A DNA stretch of 64,000 nucleotides. Source: Rhodococcus sp. 1168 (GTDB lineage Bacteria; Actinomycetota; Actinomycetes; Mycobacteriales; Mycobacteriaceae). The position numbers and the translations under genes were made by a program. A model generated the notes under the pieces. That model made no database searches. It was not told the DNA's origin and was given only the letters and a program-made list of their open reading frames with translations. The stretch's first letter is position 1, and each line of letters starts with the position of its first letter. Positions 27,404-36,093 of this stretch are shown piece after piece. The DNA is taken from assembly GCF_002091955.1 (NCBI RefSeq), contig NZ_MKKY01000048.1:62001-126000 (forward strand), written 5' to 3'.

Positions 27404-28137
27404 TCCGACTCTCCGCAAACGCTGCTCACGATCTGTACTGCTTCCTCGACACTGTCGGTGCAACGAATCAGGTCCAGATCGGCCGAGGATATCTTGCCCT
27501 GTGCGACCAGTGTGTCCTTGATCCAACTGATGAGACCGGACCAGAATTCTGTGCCGATCAGGACGATGGGAAAGCGAGTCACTTTGCCCGTCTGCACCAG
27601 CGTGAGAGCCTCGAACAATTCGTCGAGAGTGCCGAAACCGCCTGGGAGACAGATGAATGCCTGGGAGTACTTCACGAACATCGTCTTCCGGACGAAAAAG
27701 TACCGAAAATCGATACCCAGATCCACCCAGTCGTTGAGGCCCTGCTCGAAGGGCAGCTCGATGCCGAGCCCGATCGAGTAACCGTCGACGGTACTCGCTC
27801 CGCGGTTCGCCGCTTCCATGATTCCAGGGCCGCCGCCGGTTATAACCGCAAATCCCGCTACCGCCAACGCACTTCCGAGCTCGCGGGCCGCCTTGTACTC
27901 ATCGTGATCACGTGGGGTTCGAGCCGACCCGAACACCGTGACCGCCCTCGGCACCTCGGCGAGAGCGCCGAAACCCTCCACGAACTCACTCTGAATCCGT
28001 AGCACCCGCCATGTGTCGGTGTGATTCCAGTTTCCCGTTCCGCGCTGATCGAGCAACCGTTGATCGGAGGTCGACGACTCGGTGTTGCGTCCGCGACGCA
28101 ACGTCACTGGCCCCTTGTGTCTCGCTGGCGTCTCCAT
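27400..28137 (-). CDS. Second LOG-family protein, TIGR00730 type
   Basis: 245 residues. Same fold as its downstream neighbour but longer, with a 60-residue N-terminal extension rich in charged residues. The motif reads PGGFGTLDE, with VITGGGPGIMEAANRG as nucleotide-binding loop. The divergence from the downstream copy implies an old duplication or different substrates. Start ATG is seven bases after TAACCT, suggesting a leaderless message. Confidence 0.84.
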   Translation of the reverse strand: METPARHKGPVTLRRGRNTESSTSDQRLLDQRGTGNWNHTDTWRVLRIQSEFVEGFGALAEVPRAVTVFGSARTPRDHDEYKAARELGSALAVAGFAVITGGGPGIMEAANRGASTVDGYSIGLGIELPFEQGLNDWVDLGIDFRYFFVRKTMFVKYSQAFICLPGGFGTLDELFEALTLVQTGKVTRFPIVLIGTEFWSGLISWIKDTLVAQGKISSADLDLIRCTDSVEEAVQIVSSVCGESE

Positions 28138-28144
28138 GTTTTAC

Positions 28145-28150
28145 AGGTTA
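28145..28150 (-). promoter_or_regulatory. -10 box TAACCT for the LOG pair
   Basis: On the minus strand TAACCT is followed by seven bases and the ATG at 28137. The surrounding ACAGGTTATCC is repeated at 28175-28185, overlapping the dapE stop codon. Confidence 0.45.
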
Positions 28151-28179
28151 TCCGGCCCACAACCCATCGGAACCACAGG

Positions 28180-29277
28180 TTATCCAGCGGTCAGGTATCC
28201 CCGCAGGACAGCCGTGACGTTCGTGATCTGCTCGGTGGGCACTCGCTCGTCGCGCTTGTGCGCCAAGTTCGGGTCTCCAGGACCGTAGTTGACCGCCGGG
28301 ATACCGAGCGCCGAGAACCGCGACACGTCGGTCCAGCCGTACTTGGCGCGAAACCGGCCACCGGCCGCTTCGATCAGCGCCGCAGCAGCAGGTGCAGCGA
28401 GTCCAGGCAACGCACCGGGTGAAGAATCGGTGACCTCGAATCCGAGATCGAGCCCGTCGACGACGTCACGAACGTGCTCGATCGCCTGCTCGACACTCCG
28501 ATCGGGGGCGAAGCGAAAGTTCACATCCAGTTCGGCTGCGTCGGGGACGACGTTGCCGGCCACGCCACCGGAGATACGGACAGCCTGCAGACCTTCGCGG
28601 TACAAGCAGCCATCGATGTCCACCTCTCGTGCACTGTATACAGCCAACCTCTCGAGAACAACACCGAACTTATGAATTGCGTTGTCCCCCAGCCACGATC
28701 GAGCGCTATGCGCTCTCGTCCCACCCGCCGAAAGCCGCACTCGCAGCGTGCCCTGGCAGCCCGCCTCGATGAATCCACCGGACGGCTCACCGAGAATCGC
28801 CACGTCGGCCGCAAGCCACTCCGGCAGCTCACGTTCGATCCGCCCCAGGCCGTTGAGCGTCGCGTCGATCTCTTCACAGTCGTAGAACACCAGCGTGATG
28901 TCGTGCGCAGGGTCGTCGATGGTGGCGGCGAGATGAAGAAAGACCGCGTCGCCCGACTTCATGTCGACCGTGCCACAACCATGCAGGACATCGCCCTCGA
29001 CACTGTCGCGCTCACGTCTGCTCGGCACATTGTCGGCAATCGGAACGGTATCGAGGTGACCGGCGAGCATCACGCGACTGGGAAGCCCACGATCGGTGCG
29101 CGCAAGAACCGCGTTGCCGCTCCGGATGATCTCGAATCCAACCGTCTGCTCGCGCAGCGCGGCCTCCACCGCATCGGCGATCACCGACTCCTCCCGCGAA
29201 ACACTGGGGATGTCCACCAGCGCCGCGGTCAGATCGATGGGGTCGGAATGCAGATTCAAAGCCGGGTGCGAACTCAC
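28180..29277 (-). CDS. dapE: Succinyl-diaminopimelate desuccinylase DapE
   Basis: 365 residues, M20 metallohydrolase. Cleaves N-succinyl-LL-diaminopimelate in lysine and peptidoglycan precursor synthesis. Metal-site segments [18 protein letters not shown] and the YDCEEID glutamate pair are visible. GTG at 29277 follows TAGTCT by six bases, a leaderless arrangement. It is divergent from dapD, so two pathway steps share one 153-base control region. Confidence 0.91.
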   Translation of the reverse strand: MSSHPALNLHSDPIDLTAALVDIPSVSREESVIADAVEAALREQTVGFEIIRSGNAVLARTDRGLPSRVMLAGHLDTVPIADNVPSRRERDSVEGDVLHGCGTVDMKSGDAVFLHLAATIDDPAHDITLVFYDCEEIDATLNGLGRIERELPEWLAADVAILGEPSGGFIEAGCQGTLRVRLSAGGTRAHSARSWLGDNAIHKFGVVLERLAVYSAREVDIDGCLYREGLQAVRISGGVAGNVVPDAAELDVNFRFAPDRSVEQAIEHVRDVVDGLDLGFEVTDSSPGALPGLAAPAAAALIEAAGGRFRAKYGWTDVSRFSALGIPAVNYGPGDPNLAHKRDERVPTEQITNVTAVLRGYLTAG

Positions 29278-29283
29278 CGTACG

Positions 29284-29289
29284 AGACTA
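29284..29289 (-). promoter_or_regulatory. -10 box TAGTCT for leaderless dapE
   Basis: Minus-strand TAGTCT, six bases, then the GTG start. It abuts the solitary copy of the 33-bp repeat family. Confidence 0.5.
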
Positions 29290-29295
29290 CTTCCC

Positions 29296-29322
29296 GACCA
29301 TTCCGCAGGCTCCACTCCCGCC
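29296..29322. repeat. Solitary copy of the 33-bp repeat family
   Basis: Contains ATTCCGCAGGCTCCACTCC, identical to the core of the array units near 39.6 and 41.7 kb. It sits in the dapE-dapD divergent control region, just upstream of the dapE -10 box. Confidence 0.7.
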
Positions 29323-29430
29323 TGTTCAGGGCGAACTTCAGCGTGCCCTCGCCGACGCTACGGCCTGCGGAGCGCGCCCGTCGCCCTCGCGCTTCTGTCT
29401 TCGACGGCGCACGCCGTATCCTCGGTACCT

Positions 29431-30384
29431 GTGAGCGCACAGGGAGCATCAGCAATAGGCATTGCCAACATCACCACCAGCGGAGTCGTCCTCGACACCT
29501 GGTACCCCAGCCCCGAGCTGGGCGGAAACGGGCCCGTCGGCACCACGCGGCTCGAGGGGTCGGACATCCCCGCCGAGTTCGCCGCCCTCGTCGGCCCGGA
29601 CGAGGCTCGCGGAGTCGACGTCGTCGCCGTCCGAACGACCATCGCCTCGCTCGACGACGCACCGATCGACGCGCACGACGTCTACCTGCGCCTGCATCTG
29701 CTCTCGCATCGTCTCGTTCAGCCGCACGGGCTCAGCCTGGACGGCCAGTTCGGCTTTCTTGCCAACGTCGTATGGACCAACTTCGGACCGGCAGCGGTCG
29801 ACGGTTTCGAGACGGTCCGCACTCGCCTTCGTGCACGCGGCCACGTCACGGTCCTCAGCATCGACAAGTTTCCCCGTCTCGTCGACTACGTCGCGCCGTC
29901 AGGCGTCCGGATCGCCGACGCCGATCGCGTCCGACTGGGCGCGTATCTCGCGAGCGGAACGACGGTCATGCACGAGGGATTCGTCAACTTCAACGCGGGC
30001 ACGCTCGGTAACTCGATGGTCGAAGGCCGAATCTCGGCCGGAGTCGTCGTCGGTGACGGCTCCGACGTCGGCGGTGGCGCGTCCATCATGGGCACACTGT
30101 CCGGCGGCGGCAAGAACGTCATCTCGGTCGGTGAGCGTTGCCTACTCGGTGCCAACTCCGGACTCGGCATTTCCCTCGGCGACGACTGCGTCGTCGAGGC
30201 AGGTCTCTACATCACCGCGGGAACCAAGGTGACCGGACCGGACGGCACCGTCGTGAAGGCTGCGACGCTCAACGGAAACAGCAATCTGTTGTTCCGTCGA
30301 AATTCGGTGTCCGGTGCCGTCGAGGTCGTGCCATGGAAGGGCACCGGCGTCGAACTGAACGCCGCACTTCACGCCAACGACTAG
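29431..30384 (+). CDS. dapD: Tetrahydrodipicolinate N-succinyltransferase DapD
   Basis: 317 residues, equal to the M. tuberculosis enzyme length I recall. Transfers succinyl from succinyl-CoA to tetrahydrodipicolinate. The C-terminal half is a left-handed beta-helix with hexapeptide repeats ([17 protein letters not shown]), and [12 protein letters not shown] is typical of the actinobacterial type. GTG 29431 is chosen from homology of the N-terminus; TATCCT eight bases upstream may be a leaderless -10. The stop overlaps the opposite ribH gene by CTAG-type four-base overlap. Confidence 0.91.
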   Translation: MSAQGASAIGIANITTSGVVLDTWYPSPELGGNGPVGTTRLEGSDIPAEFAALVGPDEARGVDVVAVRTTIASLDDAPIDAHDVYLRLHLLSHRLVQPHGLSLDGQFGFLANVVWTNFGPAAVDGFETVRTRLRARGHVTVLSIDKFPRLVDYVAPSGVRIADADRVRLGAYLASGTTVMHEGFVNFNAGTLGNSMVEGRISAGVVVGDGSDVGGGASIMGTLSGGGKNVISVGERCLLGANSGLGISLGDDCVVEAGLYITAGTKVTGPDGTVVKAATLNGNSNLLFRRNSVSGAVEVVPWKGTGVELNAALHAND

Positions 30385-30833
30385 ATGGTTCGAAGGGAGT
30401 CGAGAGTGGCAACCACTGCGCGTGCCGCCTCGACTCCCTTACGCTCCAGATGCGAAGTGAAGAACGCCGAGTGATCGGCGTGCTCGTGGAAGTGGTGGGG
30501 TGTCAGCACTACGGAGAACACGGGTACGTCGGTGTCCAGCTGGACCCGCATCAGGCCGTCGATAACAGCAGATTCGACGAATTCGTGCCGATAGATTCCG
30601 CCGTCCACGACCAGTGCAGCAGCCACGATTGCCGAATATTTACCCGTGCGCGCCAGACGCTGGGCGTGCAATGGAATCTCGAAAGCGCCTGGAACCGCGA
30701 ACTGGACGACCGACGCTTCCTGATAGCCCTGCGCCGCCAACTCGGAAACGAATCCCTGGCGCGCCCGGTCGACTATCTCGCTGTGCCACGTCGCTTGGAT
30801 GAAGGCGATGGATCCGAGTTGCTCGTTCGTCAT
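30381..30833 (-). CDS. Type II lumazine synthase (RibH2-like)
   Basis: 150 residues. Condenses ribityl-aminouracil with dihydroxybutanone phosphate to 6,7-dimethyl-8-ribityllumazine. Key stretches are [21 protein letters not shown] and [10 protein letters not shown], which resemble the decameric RibH2 of Brucella and rhizobia rather than the icosahedral RibH1 of riboflavin operons. No other riboflavin gene is nearby. It may be a second, stress- or infection-related flavin enzyme, or a flavin-binding protein. Confidence 0.83.
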   Translation of the reverse strand: MTNEQLGSIAFIQATWHSEIVDRARQGFVSELAAQGYQEASVVQFAVPGAFEIPLHAQRLARTGKYSAIVAAALVVDGGIYRHEFVESAVIDGLMRVQLDTDVPVFSVVLTPHHFHEHADHSAFFTSHLERKGVEAARAVVATLDSLRTI

Positions 30834-30844
30834 GAAAGATGATG

Positions 30845-31264
30845 TTAGTCGTCGAGCAGATCGATAGTTCGCTCGTCTGGCTTACCGTCGTAGTACTTCT
30901 GCAATACCTCACCGAAAACCGGAATACCAGGGTCGACTTCGGCGAACAGGGTCATCGACGACTGCAGTTTCAAATCGTCCGGATATCCGAAAATGTCGGC
31001 GGCGGTCCCGTCGGCGATCTTCGCCACCATCGCGGCGGCCTTGCGCAGTCGAGGCCCCAGCACTTCGTGCGAGAGGTACATCTGCGCTTCCACGCGGTCT
31101 GCGATCCCGAAATGCTGAGCCGTCACACTCCGTCCGAGCCCAGCGAGTTGTGGGAAAACGAACCACATCCAATGGGTGCTTTTGCGGCCGGTCTTCAGTT
31201 CGGCGCGGACGGTGTCCCACACCGGATCCTGCGCGTCGACGAATCGCTGTAGGTCGTATTCCAT
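30845..31264 (-). CDS. DUF1810 protein
   Basis: 139 residues. MEYDLQRFVDAQDPVWDTVR and GRKSTHWMWFVFPQLAGLG are hallmark DUF1810 sequences, with the HWMWFVFPQ core near residue 30. Predicted to be cytosolic and helical; function unknown. It is on the same strand as the lumazine synthase, 11 bases upstream of it, so they may be co-transcribed. Confidence 0.85.
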   Translation of the reverse strand: MEYDLQRFVDAQDPVWDTVRAELKTGRKSTHWMWFVFPQLAGLGRSVTAQHFGIADRVEAQMYLSHEVLGPRLRKAAAMVAKIADGTAADIFGYPDDLKLQSSMTLFAEVDPGIPVFGEVLQKYYDGKPDERTIDLLDD

Positions 31265-31357
31265 CAAGAGCCTTCCGAAGAATTTTTGCCGAAACAGCTT
31301 CGTCGCGGGGCCGACATTAGCAGCGCTGCCTGCGCACTCATCCAACTCGAAGGCCGA

Positions 31358-31363
31358 TACACT
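31358..31363 (+). promoter_or_regulatory. -10 box TACACT for leaderless CHAP gene
   Basis: TACACT, six bases (CCGCAA), then ATG at 31370. No ribosome site is visible, and an earlier in-frame start would place the box inside coding sequence. Confidence 0.5.
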
Positions 31364-31369
31364 CCGCAA

Positions 31370-32008
31370 ATGGGTAATGACGGGGTCGACACTGCGCCCG
31401 TGCGAGCACAATCCGGTAGTACCTCACCGGCCCCGCGCACGAGCCGCCGAAAGTGGGGGTGGGTCGCCGGAGTTCTTGCCGCCACCGTGTTGTTGGCAGC
31501 GGGCGTGTTGTGGTTGGCGCCGAGTAGATACTTACCTTGGGACACCACTGCATTTCCCGATGTCGACGCTTCGGCTCTGTCCTCGGAGCAGGCCGAGGTC
31601 GTCGAACTTCTCCGCACTGAACACAGCCGACAGAACCCGGGAACCTTTTACTCCGACGGTGTCGAAGAAGCGTGGTGCGCAAACTTCGTCAGCTGGATCA
31701 TGCGTGAGGCAGGACAGCCACTGAGCAATCCGAATTCCGGTAGCTGGCGGATCCCCGGTGTGTACACACTGACCGAGTACTACCAAGACGAGGGCAGATT
31801 CGAACCGAAGGGATACATTCCGTCGGTCGGGGACGTCGTGCTCTACGACAACAGCAGTTGGATAGGTCAGCACACCAACATCGTCGTGGCGATCGACGGA
31901 AACACGGCCACGACGGTGGGTGGCAACGAACTCGGAAAGATCCGCGTACATACCGTCGACGTATCCAAGGACTCGGCCGTCGTCGGCTTCGGGCGCCTCG
32001 CCGAATAG
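31370..32008 (+). CDS. Membrane-anchored CHAP-domain protein
   Basis: 212 residues. A basic N-terminus and one helix (WVAGVLAATVLLAAGVLWL, about 30-50) anchor an external CHAP amidase/peptidase-like domain. The catalytic cysteine is in EEAWCANFVSWIM and the histidine in GQHTNIVVAID; VGDVVLY precedes it as usual. CHAP enzymes cut peptidoglycan peptides or glutathionylspermidine; wall hydrolysis is more likely for an anchored protein. Divergent from DUF1810. Confidence 0.82.
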   Translation: MGNDGVDTAPVRAQSGSTSPAPRTSRRKWGWVAGVLAATVLLAAGVLWLAPSRYLPWDTTAFPDVDASALSSEQAEVVELLRTEHSRQNPGTFYSDGVEEAWCANFVSWIMREAGQPLSNPNSGSWRIPGVYTLTEYYQDEGRFEPKGYIPSVGDVVLYDNSSWIGQHTNIVVAIDGNTATTVGGNELGKIRVHTVDVSKDSAVVGFGRLAE

Positions 32009-32012
32009 GCGC

Positions 32013-33413
32013 TCAGCCGAGCTGCTTTTTCTGAACCTTGCCCATCGCGTTGCGTGGCAATGAATCCACGACGCGAATTTCCCTCGGCCGCTTGTGAATC
32101 GAGAGTTCGTTCGCGACGAGATCGATGAGAGCCGACGGTTCGACACCGGTGCCGACGACGAATGCGACGATGCGCTGACCGAGGTCGTCGTCCGGAAGCC
32201 CCACGACGGCGACCTCGTCGACGCTCGGGTCCCCCAGCAGAACGGTCTCGATCTCACCGGCACCGACGCGATAGCCACCGGTCTTGATCAGATCGGTGGA
32301 TGCGCGTCCGACGATGCGATGGAATCCGTCCGGACCGATGACGGCTACGTCGCCGGTGTCGAACCACCCGTCCTCGGTGAAGACCTTCGCGGTCGCCTCC
32401 GGGTTGTTCAGGTAGCCGGCGAACAGCATCGGACCGCGTACCTGCAGCGCTCCGATCGACTCGCCGTCGTGTGGGAGCGTCTCCCCCGCCTCGCTCACGA
32501 TTCGTGTTTCGACGCCGTCGACCGGCAGTCCCACGGACCCGGGCCTACGTTCTCCGTCGGAGCGGGTGCTGATGGTGATCAGTGTTTCGCTCATGCCGTA
32601 GCGCTCGATGGGCGCCTGGCCGGTCAGTTCCTTCAGTTTCTCGAACACCGGCACTGGTAGAGGCGCACTACCGGAGACGAGCAGACGGGCATGCGCGAGG
32701 GCTCTTGCGGACGCTTCGTCGGCGGCGATGCGGGACCATACCGTCGGGACACCGAAATACAGCGTTCCTTTGGCTGCGGCATAAAGCTCGGGAGTCGGTT
32801 TACCGGTGTGCACGAGCGGACTTCCGACGCGCAGCGGACCCAGTACTCCGAGGAGCAGTCCGTGAACATGGAACAGCGGAAGTCCGTGCACCACAGTGTC
32901 CCGCGATGTCCAATTCCATGCCTGCGCTACCGCGTCGATGCCGGCCGCGATCGCTTCCCTCGACAACAGGACGCCTTTCGGCGGGCCGGTCGTGCCGGAG
33001 GTGTAAAGAATGAAAGCGATGGACGACGGGTGTGGATCCGGGTAGCTGTGCCAGGACCTTGCGTGCTGACGAACCGGCAGGACCTCGAGGCCTGCCGTGT
33101 CCTCGGGCACCTCGCCGAGCCATGCCTGCGCACCGGAGTCCCTCAGCATATGTTCGCGTTCGGCATGCCCGGCATCGGGCGGGATCGGCACTACGGTCAC
33201 ACCTGCAATCAGCGCACCGACTACGGCAAGCACCGTCTTGACGCTGGGAGTCGCCAGAACTGCCAGTCGTTCCGCCCGCGAGATCCGCTCGGCGACCGAC
33301 GTCGCAGCGCCGAGAATGTCGCCGCGGGACAGGGAGACACCGCCGATCGTCACAGCGTCGGCAATATCGTGTCCGCGAGCGACGGCGAGTGGATTCAAGG
33401 ATCGGAGCAGCAC
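32013..33413 (-). CDS. fadD36: Acyl-CoA synthetase FadD36-like
   Basis: 466 residues, ANL superfamily. The AMP motif is ILYTSGTTGPPKGV; YGMSETL, WFDTGDV and the hinge DLIKTGGYRVGAGE are intact. It resembles M. tuberculosis FadD36 and the malonyl-CoA synthetase group more than fatty-acyl ligases, so short dicarboxylic or carboxylic substrates are possible. The GTG at 33413 matches the mycobacterial N-terminus (LLxSLNP); an ATG at 33428 is in frame but leaves no room for the promoter. Confidence 0.88.
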   Translation of the reverse strand: MLLRSLNPLAVARGHDIADAVTIGGVSLSRGDILGAATSVAERISRAERLAVLATPSVKTVLAVVGALIAGVTVVPIPPDAGHAEREHMLRDSGAQAWLGEVPEDTAGLEVLPVRQHARSWHSYPDPHPSSIAFILYTSGTTGPPKGVLLSREAIAAGIDAVAQAWNWTSRDTVVHGLPLFHVHGLLLGVLGPLRVGSPLVHTGKPTPELYAAAKGTLYFGVPTVWSRIAADEASARALAHARLLVSGSAPLPVPVFEKLKELTGQAPIERYGMSETLITISTRSDGERRPGSVGLPVDGVETRIVSEAGETLPHDGESIGALQVRGPMLFAGYLNNPEATAKVFTEDGWFDTGDVAVIGPDGFHRIVGRASTDLIKTGGYRVGAGEIETVLLGDPSVDEVAVVGLPDDDLGQRIVAFVVGTGVEPSALIDLVANELSIHKRPREIRVVDSLPRNAMGKVQKKQLG

Positions 33414-33418
33414 ATGGT

Positions 33419-33425
33419 TACCGTA
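33419..33425. promoter_or_regulatory. Symmetric -10 box shared by two divergent leaderless genes
   Basis: TACCGTA reads TACCGT on the plus strand, six bases before ATG 33431, and TACGGT on the minus strand, six bases before GTG 33413. One near-palindromic hexamer thus has correct spacing to both start codons, which are 17 bases apart. Confidence 0.6.
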
Positions 33426-33430
33426 CATAC

Positions 33431-33826
33431 ATGGATGCCGACGGAATCGACACCGGTGACTACGCCGAGTACATGACGGTGCCCGCCGGAGACCTGCAGC
33501 CCGGGGTTTATTTGATCGGAACCGATGCCGACCAGGAAATCGCTGACGAGGAAGATCTGGACGACGACCTGGACAACGAGGACGATATCGAGGTCGCGCA
33601 CATCAGCGAAGGCGCCCCTCGGCTGGTCTATTCGGTGCAGTCCGATGATTTCTGGACACGCGTGGAACTCGCAGACCTGCGGGCCGCACAGATCTACGAG
33701 GAAGCGAATGCGCGCAACCCGTCGGTCAATGCCGCGCCCAAGCGGTTCACCACGGTCGAGGCTTTCGGTAGCAATGAACTGGTCTACATCCTCCGCATCA
33801 GGCGCGGTGGTTGGGACATCGCCTGA
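33431..33826 (+). CDS. Acidic conserved hypothetical protein
   Basis: 131 residues. Not recognised. A very acidic stretch (ADEEDLDDDLDNEDDIE) spans about residues 36-55, between a beta-rich N-terminus (AEYMTVPAGDLQPGVYLIG) and a C-terminal part rich in strands and aromatic residues (LVYILRIRRGGWD). No signal peptide or helix. The start is leaderless and shares a -10 element with fadD36. Codon bias is typical of the region. Confidence 0.75.
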   Translation: MDADGIDTGDYAEYMTVPAGDLQPGVYLIGTDADQEIADEEDLDDDLDNEDDIEVAHISEGAPRLVYSVQSDDFWTRVELADLRAAQIYEEANARNPSVNAAPKRFTTVEAFGSNELVYILRIRRGGWDIA

Positions 33827-33859
33827 CTTCCGATCGGGCTCGCTGAAGGCACCTGTGCC

Positions 33860-34477
33860 CTACACCGAGGACGCGACTGTGCCGATGCCGAGGGCTGCGA
33901 GGATTCCAGCGCTGATGCGATCGAGCCAGTCGGTCACCTTGGGTCGCCGCAGCAGCACGACGGCGCGCGAGGCCGCGACCGAGAAGACGCCCATGACCAG
34001 TGCGGCCACCACCACTTCCACGGCCCCGAGAGTCATGGCTCCGGCGAACGTGACGACGGACAGGAACTGGGGAACGACAGCGAGATAGAACAGTCCGACT
34101 TTGGGATTGAGTGCGCACGAGAGGACACCGGCACCGAAGGCGGACCGAGCCGAGGCCACGACCGGCACCATCGGTTCACCGTCGACTTTCGACTTCCTGC
34201 GCGCGATGAACGCACGTACCCCGAGGTACAGCAGGTACAGGCCGCCGAGGATCTTGATTACTCGGTACAGGGTCGCTGACTGCTCGACGATGGCTGCGAG
34301 TCCAACGGCAACCAACGCTGCCCAGAACAAGCCACCGAGCGCGACGCCCATGGCCGCAGCAATTCCGGGTCGCTGGCCTCCGATGCTGTATCGAAGCACG
34401 AGGAACGAATCTGGCCCGGGAAGAATAGCCAGCAGGAAACACACCCCTGCAAAGCTGAGCAACATGCCGACGGTCAT
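33860..34477 (-). CDS. LysE/RhtB-family exporter
   Basis: 205 residues, six predicted helices. The N-terminal signature LAILPGPDSFLVLRYSIG is diagnostic for the LysE/RhtB amino-acid or homoserine exporters; GALNPK-type motif appears as CALNPKVGLFYLAVVPQF. An ATG at 34507 would add ten residues; 34477 is preferred by comparison with family starts. Substrate not predictable. Convergent with the acidic protein gene. Confidence 0.84.
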   Translation of the reverse strand: MTVGMLLSFAGVCFLLAILPGPDSFLVLRYSIGGQRPGIAAAMGVALGGLFWAALVAVGLAAIVEQSATLYRVIKILGGLYLLYLGVRAFIARRKSKVDGEPMVPVVASARSAFGAGVLSCALNPKVGLFYLAVVPQFLSVVTFAGAMTLGAVEVVVAALVMGVFSVAASRAVVLLRRPKVTDWLDRISAGILAALGIGTVASSV

Positions 34478-34548
34478 GGACTGAATGAGAACACCCAGGC
34501 CAGGCATGGTGCAACCGGATAGCCGCGAAAGTGAAGCTTCAGCGCAGG

Positions 34549-35652
34549 CTAGAGCGCCAGACGCTCCGCGGCCGTCTGGATGCGTTCGTCGGTGGCAGTC
34601 AGCGCGATACGGACGTGCTGGGATCCGCGGGGGCCGTAGAACTCACCCGGAGCGGCAAGGATGCCTCGCTCGGCAAGCCAGTCGATGGTGTCCCGGCAGG
34701 GTTCCCCGCGGGTGGCCCAGAGATACAGCCCGGCTTCGGAGTGATCGACTTCGAACCCGGCTGCTTTGACAGCGGAGAGCAGTGTGGCGCGACGGGCACG
34801 GTAGCGCTCACGCTGGATGTTCTCGTGCTCGTCGTCGGACAGTGCCGCAGTCATGGCAGCCTGAATCGGCAACGGCATGATCATTCCTGCGTGTTTGCGA
34901 ACTTCGAGCAGTTCGGTAACCAATTTCTGGTCGCCGACGACGAAGCCGGCACGATAGCTCGCAAGATTGGACGTCTTGGAAAGCGAGTGCACGGCAAGGA
35001 GATTGGTGTGGTCGCCGTCGCTGACACGGGGGTCGAGGATCGAGAGCGCCTCGCCTTCCCAGGTCAGGCCGAGGTAGCACTCGTCGGACACGACCACGGC
35101 GTCGCGCTCACGGGCCCACGAGACCACTTTGCGGAGGTGCTCGAGACCGAGGACCTTGCCGCTCGGGTTCGCAGGAGAGTTCACGAATACGAGCGATGCG
35201 CGCTCGGGGCCGAGTCGATTCAAGCCGTCGGCACGAATGATGCGCGTACCGGCAAGTAGAGCTCCGACTTCGTAAGTCGGGTAGGCCAGTTCAGGGATGA
35301 CCACGAGGTCGCCGCTACCGAGACCGAGAAGGGTCGGTAACCAGGCGATCATTTCTTTGGTGCCGATGGCAGGCAGAACCGCGTCGGCACCGATCCCCGT
35401 TATGCCGTACCGCCGCGCCAGCGCAGCAACCGCCGCTTCACGCAGCGCCAACGTGCCGACGGTCGTCGGATAGCCGGGAATTTCCGATACCGACGCCAGC
35501 GCTGCGCGGATGATCGGTGCAACCGGGTCGACGGGGGTGCCTACCGACAGATCCACGATTCCGTCCGGGTGCGACTGTGCCTTGTCTTTCGCGGCAGTCA
35601 GTGAGTCCCAGGGAAAGTTGGGCAGGCCGGACGCGACGGAGATACGCGCCAA
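34549..35652 (-). CDS. dapC: Succinyldiaminopimelate aminotransferase DapC
   Basis: 367 residues, class I PLP aminotransferase. Transfers the amino group to N-succinyl-2-amino-6-ketopimelate in the lysine/DAP pathway. The PLP lysine lies in HSLSKTSNLASYR, preceded by SDECYLGL; NSPANPSGKV is the typical substrate loop. The start appears to be TTG at 35652, just after the fdxC stop; no ATG or GTG fits. Order fdxC-dapC as in mycobacteria. Completes three DAP steps in this window with dapD and dapE. Confidence 0.9.
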   Translation of the reverse strand: MARISVASGLPNFPWDSLTAAKDKAQSHPDGIVDLSVGTPVDPVAPIIRAALASVSEIPGYPTTVGTLALREAAVAALARRYGITGIGADAVLPAIGTKEMIAWLPTLLGLGSGDLVVIPELAYPTYEVGALLAGTRIIRADGLNRLGPERASLVFVNSPANPSGKVLGLEHLRKVVSWARERDAVVVSDECYLGLTWEGEALSILDPRVSDGDHTNLLAVHSLSKTSNLASYRAGFVVGDQKLVTELLEVRKHAGMIMPLPIQAAMTAALSDDEHENIQRERYRARRATLLSAVKAAGFEVDHSEAGLYLWATRGEPCRDTIDWLAERGILAAPGEFYGPRGSQHVRIALTATDERIQTAAERLAL

Positions 35653-35654
35653 TG

Positions 35655-35978
35655 TCAGCTCTCACCCATGGGAGGCAAAGCCTTGATGAACGGTGGGTCG
35701 AAATCGGTCTTGCCGAGCTTCGCGGCCCCACCGGGTGAACCCAGATCGTCGAAGAAATCGACGTTCGCGCTCACGTAGCCACTCCACTGCTCCGGGACGT
35801 CGTCCTCGTAGAAGATTGCTTCGACGGGGCAGACCGGTTCGCATGCACCACAGTCGACGCACTCGTCGGGGTGGATGTACAGCATGCGGCCACCTTCGTA
35901 AATGCAGTCCACCGGGCATTCTTCGATGCATGCCTTGTCGAGTACATCCACGCACGGTTCCGCAATCGTGTACGTCAC
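35655..35978 (-). CDS. fdxC: Seven-iron ferredoxin FdxC
   Basis: 107 residues. Binds one [3Fe-4S] and one [4Fe-4S] cluster: CIEECPVDC near residues 16-24 and CVDCGACEPVCP further on, followed by YEDDVP. GTG 35978 with a GGGAGA ribosome site gives the usual N-terminus TYTIAEPCVD. Serves as an electron donor, for example to cytochromes P450 or other oxidoreductases. Two bases separate it from dapC. Confidence 0.93.
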   Translation of the reverse strand: MTYTIAEPCVDVLDKACIEECPVDCIYEGGRMLYIHPDECVDCGACEPVCPVEAIFYEDDVPEQWSGYVSANVDFFDDLGSPGGAAKLGKTDFDPPFIKALPPMGES

Positions 35979-36093
35979 TGCTGGTCTCCCTCCCTTTCCA
36001 GTAATCGACACCGAAAGCGTTGTTCGCTGCTTGCAGTGCCCTGAGAATCCTAGTATCGCGTCGTAGAATTACGACAATCAGCGCAGGGTGTCC

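Noticed and set aside
28474..29430. Long plus-strand frame running into dapD
   Set aside because: It is the antisense shadow of dapE; dapD homology begins at GTG 29431.
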